A DNA stretch of 64,000 nucleotides from Tepidisphaeraceae bacterium (GCA_035998445.1 DASYHQ010000018.1:434001-498000); one strand, 5' to 3'; counted from the first letter of the stretch, positions 43,343 to 53,012 are shown. Notes: generated from the letters alone by a model not told the origin. Made by a program: numbers and translations.

Positions 43343-44149
43343 TCACCCCACCCGCTTCGCCACCACCTGCAGATGCCCCGCCCTCGCGGCGGACGCGGGA
43401 TCTTTCGCCAACGTCGCCTCCAGCTTTAACAGCCGTTCCACGGCGTTCTCGGCTTGCAGTAAAAACTTATTGGAACGCACCGGGATGATCGGCTTTCCCG
43501 CGACCGTGATCACCTCGAACCCGGCGTGCTCGAAGAGTTTGCGCAAACTCGTCGGCGTGAACATTGTCAGTTCGAAGCGTTCTTCCTTGGCGGCCGTCAG
43601 CCAGCGGGTTTTGCCGGTTTGGATGAAGTCTTCCAACGCAGTCAGGTTGCCGCGTTCGACGAAGTGGTCGACGGCGGCGAGCTTGCTGTCGGCGGTGGCG
43701 ATGACGTGGCCGCCGGGGGCGCAGATGCGGAACATCTCGCGGGCGGCGCGGACGGGGTCGGTGCAGATGGACAGGGGGTCGCCCATCGCCAGGGTCAGGC
43801 CGAAGGTGTCGCTGGGCAGCTCTGGCATGTCGACGATGTCGGCGACGGCGAGGGTGGCCTTCTTCGCCCGCGCGGGGGGCATGTCGGCCAGCTTCAGGCG
43901 CGTCTGCTCGATCATGGCGGCGGCGTGGTCGGCGAAGGTGGTGGCGTAGCCGCTCTTCAACAGCTTCAGGCCCCACTTGCCGGTGCCACAGCCTAGGTCG
44001 CAGCACTGGGTGGCGAGGTCGCGCGGCAGATAGGGTTTGACCATCCGCCAGGTCAGCTCATCGTGGAACGCCCAGTAGGGGTCGTCGTAAATCGCGTCGT
44101 ACTGCCGGGCGACGCGGTCGTGGTATTTGCGGGAGGGATCGCGGGCCAT
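43343..44149 (-). CDS. Class I SAM-dependent methyltransferase
   Basis: A 268-residue methyltransferase. The SAM-binding motif is CCDLGCGTGKWGLKLLKSG (about 47-65), followed by an acidic second-strand end (TFADHAAAMIEQ) and the ADIVDMPELPSDTFGLTLAMGDPL post-motif region. The N-terminus (YHDRVARQYDAIYDDPYWAFHDEL) fits small-molecule or ubiE-like methyltransferases. ATG 44149 was chosen; the frame above is repeat sequence. The acceptor is unknown. Confidence 0.88.
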   Translation of the reverse strand: MARDPSRKYHDRVARQYDAIYDDPYWAFHDELTWRMVKPYLPRDLATQCCDLGCGTGKWGLKLLKSGYATTFADHAAAMIEQTRLKLADMPPARAKKATLAVADIVDMPELPSDTFGLTLAMGDPLSICTDPVRAAREMFRICAPGGHVIATADSKLAAVDHFVERGNLTALEDFIQTGKTRWLTAAKEERFELTMFTPTSLRKLFEHAGFEVITVAGKPIIPVRSNKFLLQAENAVERLLKLEATLAKDPASAARAGHLQVVAKRVG

Positions 44150-44235
44150 AGTAGCTGTCGGTTGTACGGGGAAGGGATGGGAGATGACAAGGTGAGGGGG
44201 TGTCTTACGTTCTCTGGGCCATTGAATCTTAAAAT

Positions 44236-44340
44236 GAAATCCCAAGCCCCAATGACCAACAAATGACCAAGCACCAAATCCCAATCGGAAATGCGTGCTC
44301 GGTGTCTGCCTTTGTGGGCTCGGTGTCCTCTGTGGTTCAA
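44236..44340. repeat. AATGACCAA repeat fused to a CCTCTGTGGTTCAA tract, copy 1
   Basis: Over about 105 nt this tract matches 52495-52602 in the same orientation: GAAATCCCAAGCCC, AATGACCAAGCACCA, CAATCGGAA, GTGTCTGCCT and GTGTCCTCTGTGGTTCAA blocks. It lies upstream of the methyltransferase and the FUN14-like gene, which diverge from it. Confidence 0.8.
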
Positions 44341-44398
44341 TCGCTTTGATTCACTGAACCCGCCTGCATCGATAGGATACCGCCCAACAGGAGAGACC

Positions 44399-45007
44399 AT
44401 GACCGACGAGGGCAGCGTTCAACGGCACAAACTATCGCACGCGGTCGCGGAGCTGCCGTCGTGGAAGAAACGCCTGCTGGCGCTGGCGATGATGGCGGCG
44501 TTGATCGGCGGTGGCGCGCAACTGGCGACGATGTTTACGGCCACGCAGCGGTCGGTCACCGAGACGCCGCCGCCGGCGCGGGTGGAGGCGTCGGAGCGGA
44601 TGCCAGATGGGGCGTCGGGGTTTCTGAATGGGCAGCCGAGTTCGGGCTCACGAACAGAAGTTGTTCACACTGTCGACATCGACGAGGTTGAACTGTCCCA
44701 CACCGAACGCATCGCGGGCTGGATGTTCCGCGTGGGCTTAGCGGTGTTCGTGGGCGTGATCGTGGGGACGGTCTTCCGCATGTTCATCAAGACGATGGCC
44801 GCGTTGGCGGCGATCATCGTGACGGCGATCGTGGTGCTGTCGTACTTCAAGGTGATCAACGTCGACTTCACCACGATGAAGGACAACTACGACTCGGTCG
44901 CGGGGTGGGCGCAATCGCAGGCGGTGAAACTAAAGGACCTCGTGCTGGCCGCCCTGCCATCGACGACGTCGGCGGCGATTGGGTTTTTCCTGGGGTTCAA
45001 GCGGTGA
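44399..45007 (+). CDS. FUN14-like membrane protein
   Basis: A 202-residue membrane protein. An N-terminal helix (about 28-45) is followed by a polar linker. Then a C-terminal block (about 100-202) resembles the FUN14 family: a small-residue membrane part (VGLAVFVGVIVGTVFRMFIK), SYFKVINVDF and the closing PSTTSAAIGFFLGFKR. FUN14 proteins are small multi-helix membrane proteins, known in mitochondria as mitophagy receptors; the bacterial role is unknown. AGGAGAG precedes the ATG. Confidence 0.62.
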   Translation: MTDEGSVQRHKLSHAVAELPSWKKRLLALAMMAALIGGGAQLATMFTATQRSVTETPPPARVEASERMPDGASGFLNGQPSSGSRTEVVHTVDIDEVELSHTERIAGWMFRVGLAVFVGVIVGTVFRMFIKTMAALAAIIVTAIVVLSYFKVINVDFTTMKDNYDSVAGWAQSQAVKLKDLVLAALPSTTSAAIGFFLGFKR

Positions 45008-45035
45008 GGTGCACGGGATAACGGGACGGAGTTCC

Positions 45036-45165
45036 ATCCGGTCCCTCTCGCGGTACGCCGGGAGAGGCTAGGTGAGGGTGATTTCGATCTGCCGACGACA
45101 CTCGGAGGGACGAATCACCCTCACCTAACCTCTCCCATGAGTATGTGGGAGAGGGGACAGGAGGA
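45036..45165. repeat. CCCTCTCCCGG / GGTGAGGGTGATT inverted-repeat element
   Basis: The hairpin GTCCCTCTCGCGG-TACG-CCGGGAGAGG is followed by TAGGTGAGGGTGATT, whose inverse (AATCACCCTCACCTAACCTCTCCC) returns at 45113-45136, then another CTCCC/GGGAG hairpin. It starts about 30 nt after the FUN14-like stop and is the largest member of the family at 13098 and 38577. Confidence 0.78.
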
Positions 45166-45253
45166 GTCACTCCCCCTCCCTCTCCCGTCCTCCGCGTCTC
45201 CGCGGTTCATCCGCCTCCCCCTGCCCGCATTGTTCAGTTCGAATGGAATTGCA

Positions 45254-45281
45254 TTGATTCCAACCCCGCCACCTTTATAAT
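45254..45281 (+). promoter_or_regulatory. Candidate sigma-70 promoter of gltB
   Basis: TTGATT (45254-45259) and TATAAT (45276-45281) are spaced 16 nt. The start would be near 45288, giving a leader of about 285 nt before gltB. The leader contains hairpins such as TCACCC-GCCGCG-GGGTGA, and it may be regulatory. Confidence 0.55.
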
Positions 45282-45572
45282 TTGCCTCCATTCCCTCGCG
45301 GGTGAAGGTGGGTGAAGCGCCATCGTTATCCGTAAGTGAACGGCACACGAACGCGTCCCAAGAGCGCAAAATGGCCCTGAACCAGCCAGGCTCCACCGGG
45401 ACGCTATGATTCCGACAGCGATAAATCTCACCCGCCGCGGGGTGAGACCAAGCGATGTGGACCTTCCGGGCTGACTTTCGGAAGCACCGGTGGGTGCGCC
45501 ATCGCCCGGTGATCCTCGTAAGTTTTACCCCACCGCCAGCGCGTAAGTCCGCGTGTGGCGTGGAGATGCAAC

Positions 45573-48500
45573 ATGAGCAACGCAAACGAGCAGCAGTGGT
45601 TGAGCGACCTGTCGGCCTGGCAACAGCGGGTGCAGACGGGTGAACTGATGTACGACGACGCCGTCGGTCACGACGCGTGCGGCATCGGTGGCATCGCGGC
45701 CAAAGACGGCAAACCCACGCGCCTCATCATCGAACAAGCCCTCGAAGCCCTCGTCTCGCTCGAACACCGTGGCGGCATCTTTGGGGAAAGCGGCGACGGC
45801 GCGGGCATCCTGCTCCAAATCCCACGCAAGCTGTTCGATCGCGAGATAGGGAAGCTCAGCAAGGTGTCGCTAAAGGCGGACGACAAGCTCGTCGTCGGTA
45901 CGTTCTTCGTGCCGTTCGAGCCCAAGAACCTGATGACCGAGCTGAAGGCGTTCGTCGCCAGCGAGATGCGCGACGCCCCCGTCGAGCTGCTCTGCTGGCG
46001 CGAGGTGCCGACCCAGCCGGACAAGATCGGCCCTGAAAGCCGCGCCAGCATGCCGCAGATCTGGCAGCTGTTCCTGAAGGCCAACATCGCCGACAGCGAT
46101 CTGGAATACTGGACCTACCGGTTCCGCATTCGGCTGGAGAAGGGCTTCCTCGACCGCAAGTGGACGGGCGTGTACATCCCCAGCCTTAGCCATCACATGG
46201 TCTCCTACAAGGGCCTGCTGACCAACCCGCAGCTGATCGCGTTCTACGACGATCTGCGCGACCCGGAGTTGGAAACGGGCATGTGCATCTTCCATCGCCG
46301 GTTCAGCACGAACACGTTTCCGAACTGGGCGCTGGCGCAGCCGTTTCGCATGCTGGCGCACAACGGTGAGATCAACACGGTTTCCGGCAACCGGCAGGCG
46401 GTGCGGGCGTTTGCGCCGCAGATCATTCCGGACATTGATCGTGAACACGCCCTGGCCGCCGGCATGAGCGACAGCGCGTCGCTCGACCAATGGCTGGAAC
46501 ACCTGGTGCGCCACGATCATTCCGCGCTGCGCGCCTTGCGCATCAGCGTTCCGCCCAGTTGGAACAGCGAACCGGAAAAGTGGGACAAGGGCGCCCACGA
46601 CTTGTTCACTTACTACACCCGCGCCTATGGCACCCTGTGCGCCTGGGACGGCCCCGCCGGCCTGATGAGCACCGACGGCCGGTATCTGATCGCCGGCGTC
46701 GACCGCATGGGCCTGCGCCCGGTGCGCTGGTCGATCGACACGAAGGGCAATTTGTTCGTGTCGAGCGAATCGGGCACGTTCGGGCACAAGCCCAACGAGA
46801 TCGTGCTGCAGGGCCAGCTTCAGCCAGGCGAGATGATCGCGCTGGACACAAAGACCGGCGAGTTCATCGACTCCAAGGCGTTCGTCGCCAAGGTGGTCGA
46901 AGAGGCCGAGGCCGAGCTGGGCCCCATCGACGAGTTGAACGCCAGCCAGATCCTCGTCCCCACGGCCTTCGGTTACAGCGAAATCGCCAGCGCCCACTCG
47001 GGCGATCTGGAGGAAAAGAGCGGCCTGGAACTGAACCAGCTGCTGATCGCGCACGGCTGGGACCTGGACCGCGTGCAGTTCGTGAAGGACATGGCCCAGC
47101 ACGGTAAGGAGCCTCTTGGCTCCATGGGCTTCGACCGCGTGCTGTCGGTGCTGTCGAACGAACATTTGACGCTGTTCAAGTACTTCCAGCAGATCTTCGC
47201 GGAAGTCACCAACCCGCCGATCGACCCGTACCGCGAAGGCGCCGCGATGGACCTGACGGCCTACATCGGTCGTCGGCCGCGCCGTCGCAGCGAAAAGAAC
47301 ACGCTGCCCCCCCGGCAGGCGGAGCTGAGCATCCCGGTCCTAACCGATGCGCAGGTCGACGAGTTGATGCAGATGGAAGTGCTCGGCCCGGCGGTGGTGC
47401 CGGCGGTGTACGACCTGAACAAGGGCGTCGAAGGCTTCAAGGCCGCGGTGGAAGAGTTGAAGAGTCGCGTCGAGCAGGCCGTGAAGGCCGGCAACAGCGT
47501 GATCTTCCTGAGCGACCGCACCGCCTTCATCGAGAGCGCCGATGGCTCCGTTCCCGCCCCCCTGCCCGCGATCATCGCGCTGGCGGTGGCCGATGGGCAC
47601 CTGAAGAAGCTGGCGCTGCGCGACCGCTGTTCGCTGGTCGTGCAGTCGGGCGAGGTGCAGGAGGGCCACGACGTCTGCGTGCTGCTCGGCTTCGGCGCCG
47701 ATGCGGTCCATCCGTACAACATCCTGCGCCTGGCGTACGAGGGCGTGATCTACCGCGACAAGGAACTGAAGCAGGACGTCAACATCACGCCCGAAGAGGC
47801 GGTGGAGAACGTCTACCATGCCCTCGACGACATCCTGAAGAAGGTGTACTCGAAGATGGGCATCACCACGACCAACGGCTACCGCGACGCGCGGCTGTTC
47901 GAGGCCGTGGGCCTTGGCGCCGACATCGCCGAGCTGATCGGCCCGGTCGTCACCCGCATGGGTGGCATCGGCATCGCCGAGCTGATCGAGGACAACAAGG
48001 ACCGCTGGAAGCGTGCGACCGAACTGCGCGAGCTGCGCAAGAGCATGGACTATCGGATGTTCAACCCGATCGTCCGCAAGGCCATGCAGGCGGCGTACGA
48101 GACGGGCTCGCAGGACAAGTTCGAGAAGTTCGCCGACCTGGTCAACAGCCGCCCCGCCACGCTGCCGCGCGATCTGATGCGCGTGCGCTTCGACGAGGCC
48201 GCGCAGTTGATCGGCCCCGAACTGCAACCGACCGAGGTGGAAAGCGCCGCCGAGATCATCTCCAAGCGCTTCCGCGGCGCCGCGATGAGCCACGGCGCCC
48301 TCACCCGCGAGGCCGTCGAGTGCATCGCCATCGCGATGAACGAGCTGAACGCCCGCAGCAACAGCGGTGAGGGTGGCGAGGACCGCAGCCGTAACAAGGG
48401 TGGTGAGAAGGTCCACGCGCGCAGCCCCACCCGGCAGATCGCTTCGGGTCGGTTCGGTGTGGATAGCGAGTACCTCGTGAACGCCGACGAGATCCAGATC

Positions 48501-50144
48501 AAGATCGCTCAGGGCGCCAAGCCCGGTGAGGGTGGTCAGTTGATGGGCAAGAAGGTGACGGTCGAGATCGCCAAGAACCGGCACGCCAAGCCGGGAACGG
48601 ACCTCATCTCACCGCCGCCCCACCACGACATCTACTCGATCGAGGATCTGGCGCAGCTGATCTACGACGTGAAGTCGATCAAGCCGAGCCTAGAGGTGTC
48701 GGTGAAGCTGGTGGCCGTCCACAACATCGGCACGATCGCCGTGGGCGTGGCCAAGGCCGGCGCCGACATCATCGAGATCGATGGCATGTCCGGCGGCACC
48801 GGCGCGGCGCTGGCATCCTCGAAGGAACACACTGGTCTGCCCGTCGAAATGGGTCTGGTGGAAGTCCACCAGGCGCTGACGATCAACGGCATGCGGCACG
48901 CGGTGAAGCTGGCGGTGGGCGGTGGCAACAAGACCGGGTTGGACATCATTCGCATGGCCATCATGGGTGGCGAGATGTTCGTGTTCGGTCAGACGCTGAT
49001 GGTGGCCGAGGGGTGCGTGATGTGCCGCACCTGCCACATCCCACGCTGCCCGACGGGCGTCGCCGGCTATCAGGGCCCATTCAAGGGTGAGGTTGAGCAC
49101 GTTAAGAACTACCTCATTCAGGTCGCGACGGACGCCAACAAGCTGCTGGCCAAGCTGGGCGCCAAGCGGCTGGACGACATCGTCGGCCGGACCGAACTGC
49201 TGTCGAAGATCGACAAGCCCGGCCGCGCCGGGAAGCTCGACTTCAGCCGCATGCTCGTCAACATGCCCAAGAGCCAGGCTCCGAGCTGGGGCCATACGGG
49301 TGAGATCGCCCGGCGAACCGTGCAGATGAAGACCGAGAGCCTTAACGCCAAGCTGGCCGTCGCGTGCGGCGACGCGATCGAGACGGGCAAGGACCTTCAG
49401 CTGTCGTTCGCGATCACCAATTACGACCGCTCGGTCGGCGCCCGCATCGCCGGCATGATCGCAGAGCGATGGAAGCTGGAAGGCATGCCCAATGCCGGTC
49501 TAATCAGCCTGAAGTTCCGCGGTCACGCCGGGCAGAGCTTTGGCGTCTGGACGATGACCGGCATGGAACTGACGCTGATCGGCACCGCGCAGGACGGTGT
49601 CGGCAAGGGCCAGTGCGGCGGCATCATCGTCGTCCGCCCTGATCCCGATTCCGCGTTCGACCGCGAGTGGTCGAGCGTGGTCGGCAACAACGTCTGCTTC
49701 GGCGCCACGGGTGGCCGCTGCTACATCGGTGGCCGGGCCGGTCAACGATTGGGCATCCGCAACAGTGGCGCGACGATCGTCGCCGAGGGCGCGGGCAAGT
49801 ACGCCTGCGAGTACATGACCGAGGGCCGCGTGGTCATCCTGGGCCGCACCGACAACGAGATCGGTTCCGGCATGACCGGTGGCGAGGCGATCCTGTACGA
49901 CCCCGAGGACAACGCCCCCCGCCGGGTGCACAGCAAGAGCGTGTCGTTCACGTCGATGACCTACCAGGACTTCCAGTGGCTGCGCCCGCTGCTTGGCGAG
50001 TACGCGACGATGACCGACAGCGAACGAGCCAAGCAGATCCTGGCCAACTGGAGCGAGTGCCGCCGGCACTTCAAGAAGCTGATCCCGATCGCTGAAGCGC
50101 GCAAGCTGGAAAGCTTCGTGACCAGCGGGGCGAACGCGGGGTAA
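45573..50144 (+). CDS. gltB: Glutamate synthase (ferredoxin or NADPH type) large subunit
   Basis: Makes two glutamate from glutamine and 2-oxoglutarate; a key step of nitrogen assimilation. The 1523-residue product has an N-terminal glutaminase domain whose catalytic residue should be Cys36 (DACGIGG) after removal of a 35-residue propeptide. The central domain and the FMN barrel (GTGAALASSKEHTGLPVEMG) follow. The [3Fe-4S] cysteines are in GCVMCRTCHIPRCPTGVAG (about 1147-1165), and the GXGXG beta-helix domain is at the C-terminus. ATG 45573 follows GGAG. No small subunit gene (gltD) is adjacent, so either it lies elsewhere or ferredoxin is the donor. Confidence 0.96.
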   Translation: MSNANEQQWLSDLSAWQQRVQTGELMYDDAVGHDACGIGGIAAKDGKPTRLIIEQALEALVSLEHRGGIFGESGDGAGILLQIPRKLFDREIGKLSKVSLKADDKLVVGTFFVPFEPKNLMTELKAFVASEMRDAPVELLCWREVPTQPDKIGPESRASMPQIWQLFLKANIADSDLEYWTYRFRIRLEKGFLDRKWTGVYIPSLSHHMVSYKGLLTNPQLIAFYDDLRDPELETGMCIFHRRFSTNTFPNWALAQPFRMLAHNGEINTVSGNRQAVRAFAPQIIPDIDREHALAAGMSDSASLDQWLEHLVRHDHSALRALRISVPPSWNSEPEKWDKGAHDLFTYYTRAYGTLCAWDGPAGLMSTDGRYLIAGVDRMGLRPVRWSIDTKGNLFVSSESGTFGHKPNEIVLQGQLQPGEMIALDTKTGEFIDSKAFVAKVVEEAEAELGPIDELNASQILVPTAFGYSEIASAHSGDLEEKSGLELNQLLIAHGWDLDRVQFVKDMAQHGKEPLGSMGFDRVLSVLSNEHLTLFKYFQQIFAEVTNPPIDPYREGAAMDLTAYIGRRPRRRSEKNTLPPRQAELSIPVLTDAQVDELMQMEVLGPAVVPAVYDLNKGVEGFKAAVEELKSRVEQAVKAGNSVIFLSDRTAFIESADGSVPAPLPAIIALAVADGHLKKLALRDRCSLVVQSGEVQEGHDVCVLLGFGADAVHPYNILRLAYEGVIYRDKELKQDVNITPEEAVENVYHALDDILKKVYSKMGITTTNGYRDARLFEAVGLGADIAELIGPVVTRMGGIGIAELIEDNKDRWKRATELRELRKSMDYRMFNPIVRKAMQAAYETGSQDKFEKFADLVNSRPATLPRDLMRVRFDEAAQLIGPELQPTEVESAAEIISKRFRGAAMSHGALTREAVECIAIAMNELNARSNSGEGGEDRSRNKGGEKVHARSPTRQIASGRFGVDSEYLVNADEIQIKIAQGAKPGEGGQLMGKKVTVEIAKNRHAKPGTDLISPPPHHDIYSIEDLAQLIYDVKSIKPSLEVSVKLVAVHNIGTIAVGVAKAGADIIEIDGMSGGTGAALASSKEHTGLPVEMGLVEVHQALTINGMRHAVKLAVGGGNKTGLDIIRMAIMGGEMFVFGQTLMVAEGCVMCRTCHIPRCPTGVAGYQGPFKGEVEHVKNYLIQVATDANKLLAKLGAKRLDDIVGRTELLSKIDKPGRAGKLDFSRMLVNMPKSQAPSWGHTGEIARRTVQMKTESLNAKLAVACGDAIETGKDLQLSFAITNYDRSVGARIAGMIAERWKLEGMPNAGLISLKFRGHAGQSFGVWTMTGMELTLIGTAQDGVGKGQCGGIIVVRPDPDSAFDREWSSVVGNNVCFGATGGRCYIGGRAGQRLGIRNSGATIVAEGAGKYACEYMTEGRVVILGRTDNEIGSGMTGGEAILYDPEDNAPRRVHSKSVSFTSMTYQDFQWLRPLLGEYATMTDSERAKQILANWSECRRHFKKLIPIAEARKLESFVTSGANAG

Positions 50145-50164
50145 GTTTTTAGGGCTGACCGAAG

Positions 50165-50250
50165 AGAGAGAGAACCACGAAGGCACGAAGACACGAAGCG
50201 GGCCACGAAGGAGATCGATTAGTCGATTTGCCTTCGTGGCCTGCGTGTTT
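50165..50250. repeat. ACGAAGGCACGAAG-type inverted repeat
   Basis: The left part CCACGAAGGCACGAAGACACGAAG and the right part CTTCGTGGCCTGCGTGTTTT are inverse words, centred on ATCGATTAGTCGAT. It starts about 20 nt after the gltB stop, and the next family A element follows. With it, these repeats fill half of the 50145-50813 gap. The rest contains a tract rich in GCGAAG/CTTCGC words (about 50620-50690) and no gene. Confidence 0.7.
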
Positions 50251-50277
50251 TCAGCAATTCAACCTCACCATGCTCTT

Positions 50278-50417
50278 CCCGTAGCATGGGCGTCCCGCCC
50301 ATGGCCCGTCAGCAGGATGAGAATCAAGATGAGTTGCCGGGGGCTTCATCTCGTTCACTGCTCTAACACCGCCTTCCGCTTCGGCCGCACCCATGGGCGA
50401 GACGCCCATGCTACGGG
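50278..50417. repeat. Family A element (140 nt), copy 5
   Basis: The arms 50278-50303 (CCCGTAGCATGGGCGTCCCG...) and 50392-50417 are inverted copies with one mismatch in the hairpin loop. Compared with other copies the terminal bases are TAGC/GCTA rather than TGGC/GCCA. The centre is unrelated in sequence to copies 1, 4 and 6. Confidence 0.88.
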
Positions 50418-50813
50418 AAGCGCGGACGCGACGAATCGCGACGGGTGTTGCGCCAGACCGACGTTGATCGCGCAGCGCGAGCGTAGAAGTGGATAGTGTG
50501 CTCTTTGACAACCGAATAGCTGACGTGCGAGCCGTCGTGGATCGTCATCGCCATCACCCGATGGTGCACAATGGTGCATAATGGTGCACGAACTCGCGTT
50601 TTGCCTTACCCAGACCGCCGCAAGGAGAACGCCGGCCACTCTTCTTCGCGGTTTTTCGCCCTCCTTCGCGACTTCGCGTTCTCTTCCACGTCGCACATTG
50701 CGCGAGGAGAGATCCGTCCGCGTACCTCAAGCCACCAATGGTGAAACCCCCACCCGTCCCGTAGAATCCGGCCGCGCGAAACCGAAAGATCGAACAGCGA
50801 AAGGACCGACATC

Positions 50814-52391
50814 GTGACCGTACCCGCCAAGCGCCCGCTCGTGTTTATCGTTCGTGATGGCTGGGGGATGAACCCCGACCCCACGCGCAACGTGACGAAT
50901 GCCGTCCATCTGGCAAACCACCCCGTGCACGACCGCATGCTGGCCGAGTACCCGCACGCATTGGTCGCCACCAGCGGGTTCGACGTGGGCCTGCCCGAAG
51001 GCACGATGGGCAACAGCGAGGTGGGGCACCAGAACATCGGCGCGGGGCGCATCGTGGATCAGGAATCGGTGCGCATCACCAAGCAGGTCCGCAACGGCGA
51101 GTTCCTCAGCAACCCGCAGATGAACGCGGCCGTCGACAACGCGCTGGCCAGCAACAGCGATCTGCACATCTTCGGCATCGTCAGCGACGCCGGTGTCCAT
51201 GGGCTGCTGGAACACCTCTACGGCGTGCTGCGGCTCTGCAAGTCGCGCGGGCTGGAACGCGTCTACCTCCACGCCTTCACCGATGGTCGTGATACACCGC
51301 CGAACAAGGGCCTGGAGTTCATCCGGCAGACCGAAGTGGCGATGAGCGAGATCGGCGTCGGCCGGATTGCCTCGGTCAGTGGTCGCTATTACGCGATGGA
51401 CCGCGACAACCGCTGGCCACGCGTCGAGACCGCCTACCGCGCCATCGCGTTCGCCGACGCGCCGAAGTACCCGTCGGCCACCGCGGTCGTGCAGGATTAC
51501 TACGCCAACCCCACCGCCAGCAACATGACCGGCGACGAGTTCGTCACGCCGTCGGTCGTCGTCGACGCCAATGGTAAACCCCTGGCAACCGTGAAGGACG
51601 GCGACAGCGTCGTCTTCTACAACTACCGTGGCGACCGCCCGCGCGAGTTGACCAAGGCCTTCGTCCTTGAAAATTTCGACGGCTTCGACCGTGGCCCGAA
51701 ACTGCGCCTGCACTTCGTCACCATGACGGCGTACGAGACTGGCCTGCCCGTCCACGTCGCCTACGCCAAGCCGCCGAAGATGACCAACATCCTCGGCGAG
51801 TACATCAGCAACCTGGGCCTGCGGCAGTTCCGCTGCGCCGAGACCGAGAAGTTCCCGCACGTCACGTTCTTCTTCAACGACTACCGCGAGTCGCCGTTCC
51901 CGGGCGAGGACCGCCAGATCGTGCCGTCGCCCACCGTCAGCACGTACGACCAGATGCCCGAGATGAGCGCCTACGGCATTGCCGACGAAACGGTCCGGCG
52001 GATCGAGTCGGGCCTGTACGACCTGCTGGTGGTGAACTTTGCCAACTGTGACATGGTCGGCCACACGGGTGTGCTGCCGGCCGCGGTGCGGGCGGTGGAA
52101 CACACCGACCTCGTCGTCGGCCGATTGCTGGAGGCCGTGCAGCGCGTCGGTGGCGTTGCGATCGTCGGCGCCGACCACGGCAACGCCGAGCAGATGGCCG
52201 ACCCCGAGACCGGCCTGCCCCACACCGCCCACACGACCTTCCCGGTCGAATACTTCCTGATCGACGACCGCCTGAAGGGCATGCGGATGACCGAAGGCGG
52301 CCGTCTTGCCGACCTGGCCCCCACCGCGCTGGAGATGATGGGCCTGCCCATCCCCGCGGAGATGACCGGGCGGTCGCTGATCAGCCGATAG
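50814..52391 (+). CDS. gpmI: 2,3-bisphosphoglycerate-independent phosphoglycerate mutase
   Basis: Interconverts 3- and 2-phosphoglycerate in glycolysis with two Mn2+. The 525-residue product has an alkaline-phosphatase-like fold with Asp15 (RDGWG) and nucleophile Ser68 (MGNSEVGHQNIGAGR). HAFTDGRDTPP, YNYRGDRPRELT and the C-terminal NCDMVGHTG and ADHGNAEQM motifs carry the remaining metal ligands. GTG 50814 is the start, with AAAGGA upstream. Single-gene unit between two repeat-rich gaps. Confidence 0.97.
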   Translation: MTVPAKRPLVFIVRDGWGMNPDPTRNVTNAVHLANHPVHDRMLAEYPHALVATSGFDVGLPEGTMGNSEVGHQNIGAGRIVDQESVRITKQVRNGEFLSNPQMNAAVDNALASNSDLHIFGIVSDAGVHGLLEHLYGVLRLCKSRGLERVYLHAFTDGRDTPPNKGLEFIRQTEVAMSEIGVGRIASVSGRYYAMDRDNRWPRVETAYRAIAFADAPKYPSATAVVQDYYANPTASNMTGDEFVTPSVVVDANGKPLATVKDGDSVVFYNYRGDRPRELTKAFVLENFDGFDRGPKLRLHFVTMTAYETGLPVHVAYAKPPKMTNILGEYISNLGLRQFRCAETEKFPHVTFFFNDYRESPFPGEDRQIVPSPTVSTYDQMPEMSAYGIADETVRRIESGLYDLLVVNFANCDMVGHTGVLPAAVRAVEHTDLVVGRLLEAVQRVGGVAIVGADHGNAEQMADPETGLPHTAHTTFPVEYFLIDDRLKGMRMTEGGRLADLAPTALEMMGLPIPAEMTGRSLISR

Positions 52392-52494
52392 CCGCTGCTG
52401 CTGGACAACTTCGCCTACGAAACCAGCCGGCCGGCCGCGCGTTCAAGCGTGGCCGGCCGATCTCGTTCATTCGTTCTGGCATCTTCGAGAAGAC

Positions 52495-52602
52495 GAAATC
52501 CCAAGCCCAAATGACGAACCAATGACCAAGCACCAGATTGCAATCGGAAGGACTTGCCGCTCTGCGTCTGCCTCTGTGTTCTCAGTGTCCTCTGTGGTTC
52601 AA
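52495..52602. repeat. AATGACCAA repeat fused to a CCTCTGTGGTTCAA tract, copy 2
   Basis: It matches 44236-44340 over nearly its full length in the same orientation, including the AATGACCAAGCACCA block and GTGTCCTCTGTGGTTCAA end. It lies about 100 nt after gpmI. Confidence 0.8.
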
Positions 52603-52620
52603 CCTCTTCTTCGCGCCACC

Positions 52621-52730
52621 TTTCGCGACTCCATCGCGCTCTTCGCTTCTAACGCTTCTGTCTTATGCATTGGATACGGGGGGAGAACGGGGGGAGAGAC
52701 AGGCAGGAATGCCTGTCCTACAGAAGAGGA
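52621..52730. repeat. Dispersed repeat, copy 2 (inverse of 9880-9984)
   Basis: The tract from TCGCGACTCC over a G-rich run to GGCAGGAATGCCTGTCCTACAG is the reverse complement of the 9880-9984 tract with several differences. Inside is a short palindrome, ACAGGCAGGAATGCCTGT. Confidence 0.7.
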
Positions 52731-52952
52731 CCAACCGACTCGGAGCGACATCGCTCCGAAAAATCTCGCGACACCCATTGAATTCAACAGGCGCTTTGTC
52801 GTACGTTCGCATCAGGCGCGCATCGCAACGCATCGCGCGACCCCATCGAACGTCGCTCGCGAAATCAGGTGTTTTCGCTTTGGCCGCATCGCAAGTCACG
52901 CGAAACGTGTCACAGTCATTTCGAAAAACGCACTCACAACGAAAAAATTTAA

Positions 52953-52981
52953 TTGACTGTAAAATTAGCGCCACGTAGATT
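52953..52981 (+). promoter_or_regulatory. Sigma-70-like promoter of the Lys-rich gene
   Basis: TTGACT (52953-52958) and TAGATT (52976-52981) are spaced exactly 17 nt in an AT-rich patch that starts near 52930. The start would be near 52988, just before the ribosome binding site, giving a short leader of about 25 nt. Confidence 0.6.
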
Positions 52982-52993
52982 TGACGATCAGGA

Positions 52994-53003
52994 AAGGAGG
53001 TGA
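52994..53003 (+). promoter_or_regulatory. Near-perfect Shine-Dalgarno of the Lys-rich gene
   Basis: AAGGAGGTGA matches the full anti-Shine-Dalgarno end of 16S rRNA over ten bases and ends 9 nt before the ATG at 53013. This is far stronger than the sites of neighbouring genes and indicates very high translation. Confidence 0.8.
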
Positions 53004-53012
53004 CGTTTAACC

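Noticed and set aside
45288-45572. Glutamine riboswitch as a firm call
   Set aside because: Only partial end motifs are seen and the conserved core is missing, so it is kept as a weak finding only.
45121-45585. Minus-strand frame in the gltB leader
   Set aside because: It overlaps repeat sequence and the predicted promoter, lacks a ribosome binding site and resembles no family.
45870-47165. Minus-strand frames opposite gltB (also 47340-48584)
   Set aside because: Shadow frames of a conserved 1523-residue enzyme.
50727-52232. Minus-strand 501-codon frame opposite gpmI
   Set aside because: Shadow of gpmI; no motif or ribosome binding site.
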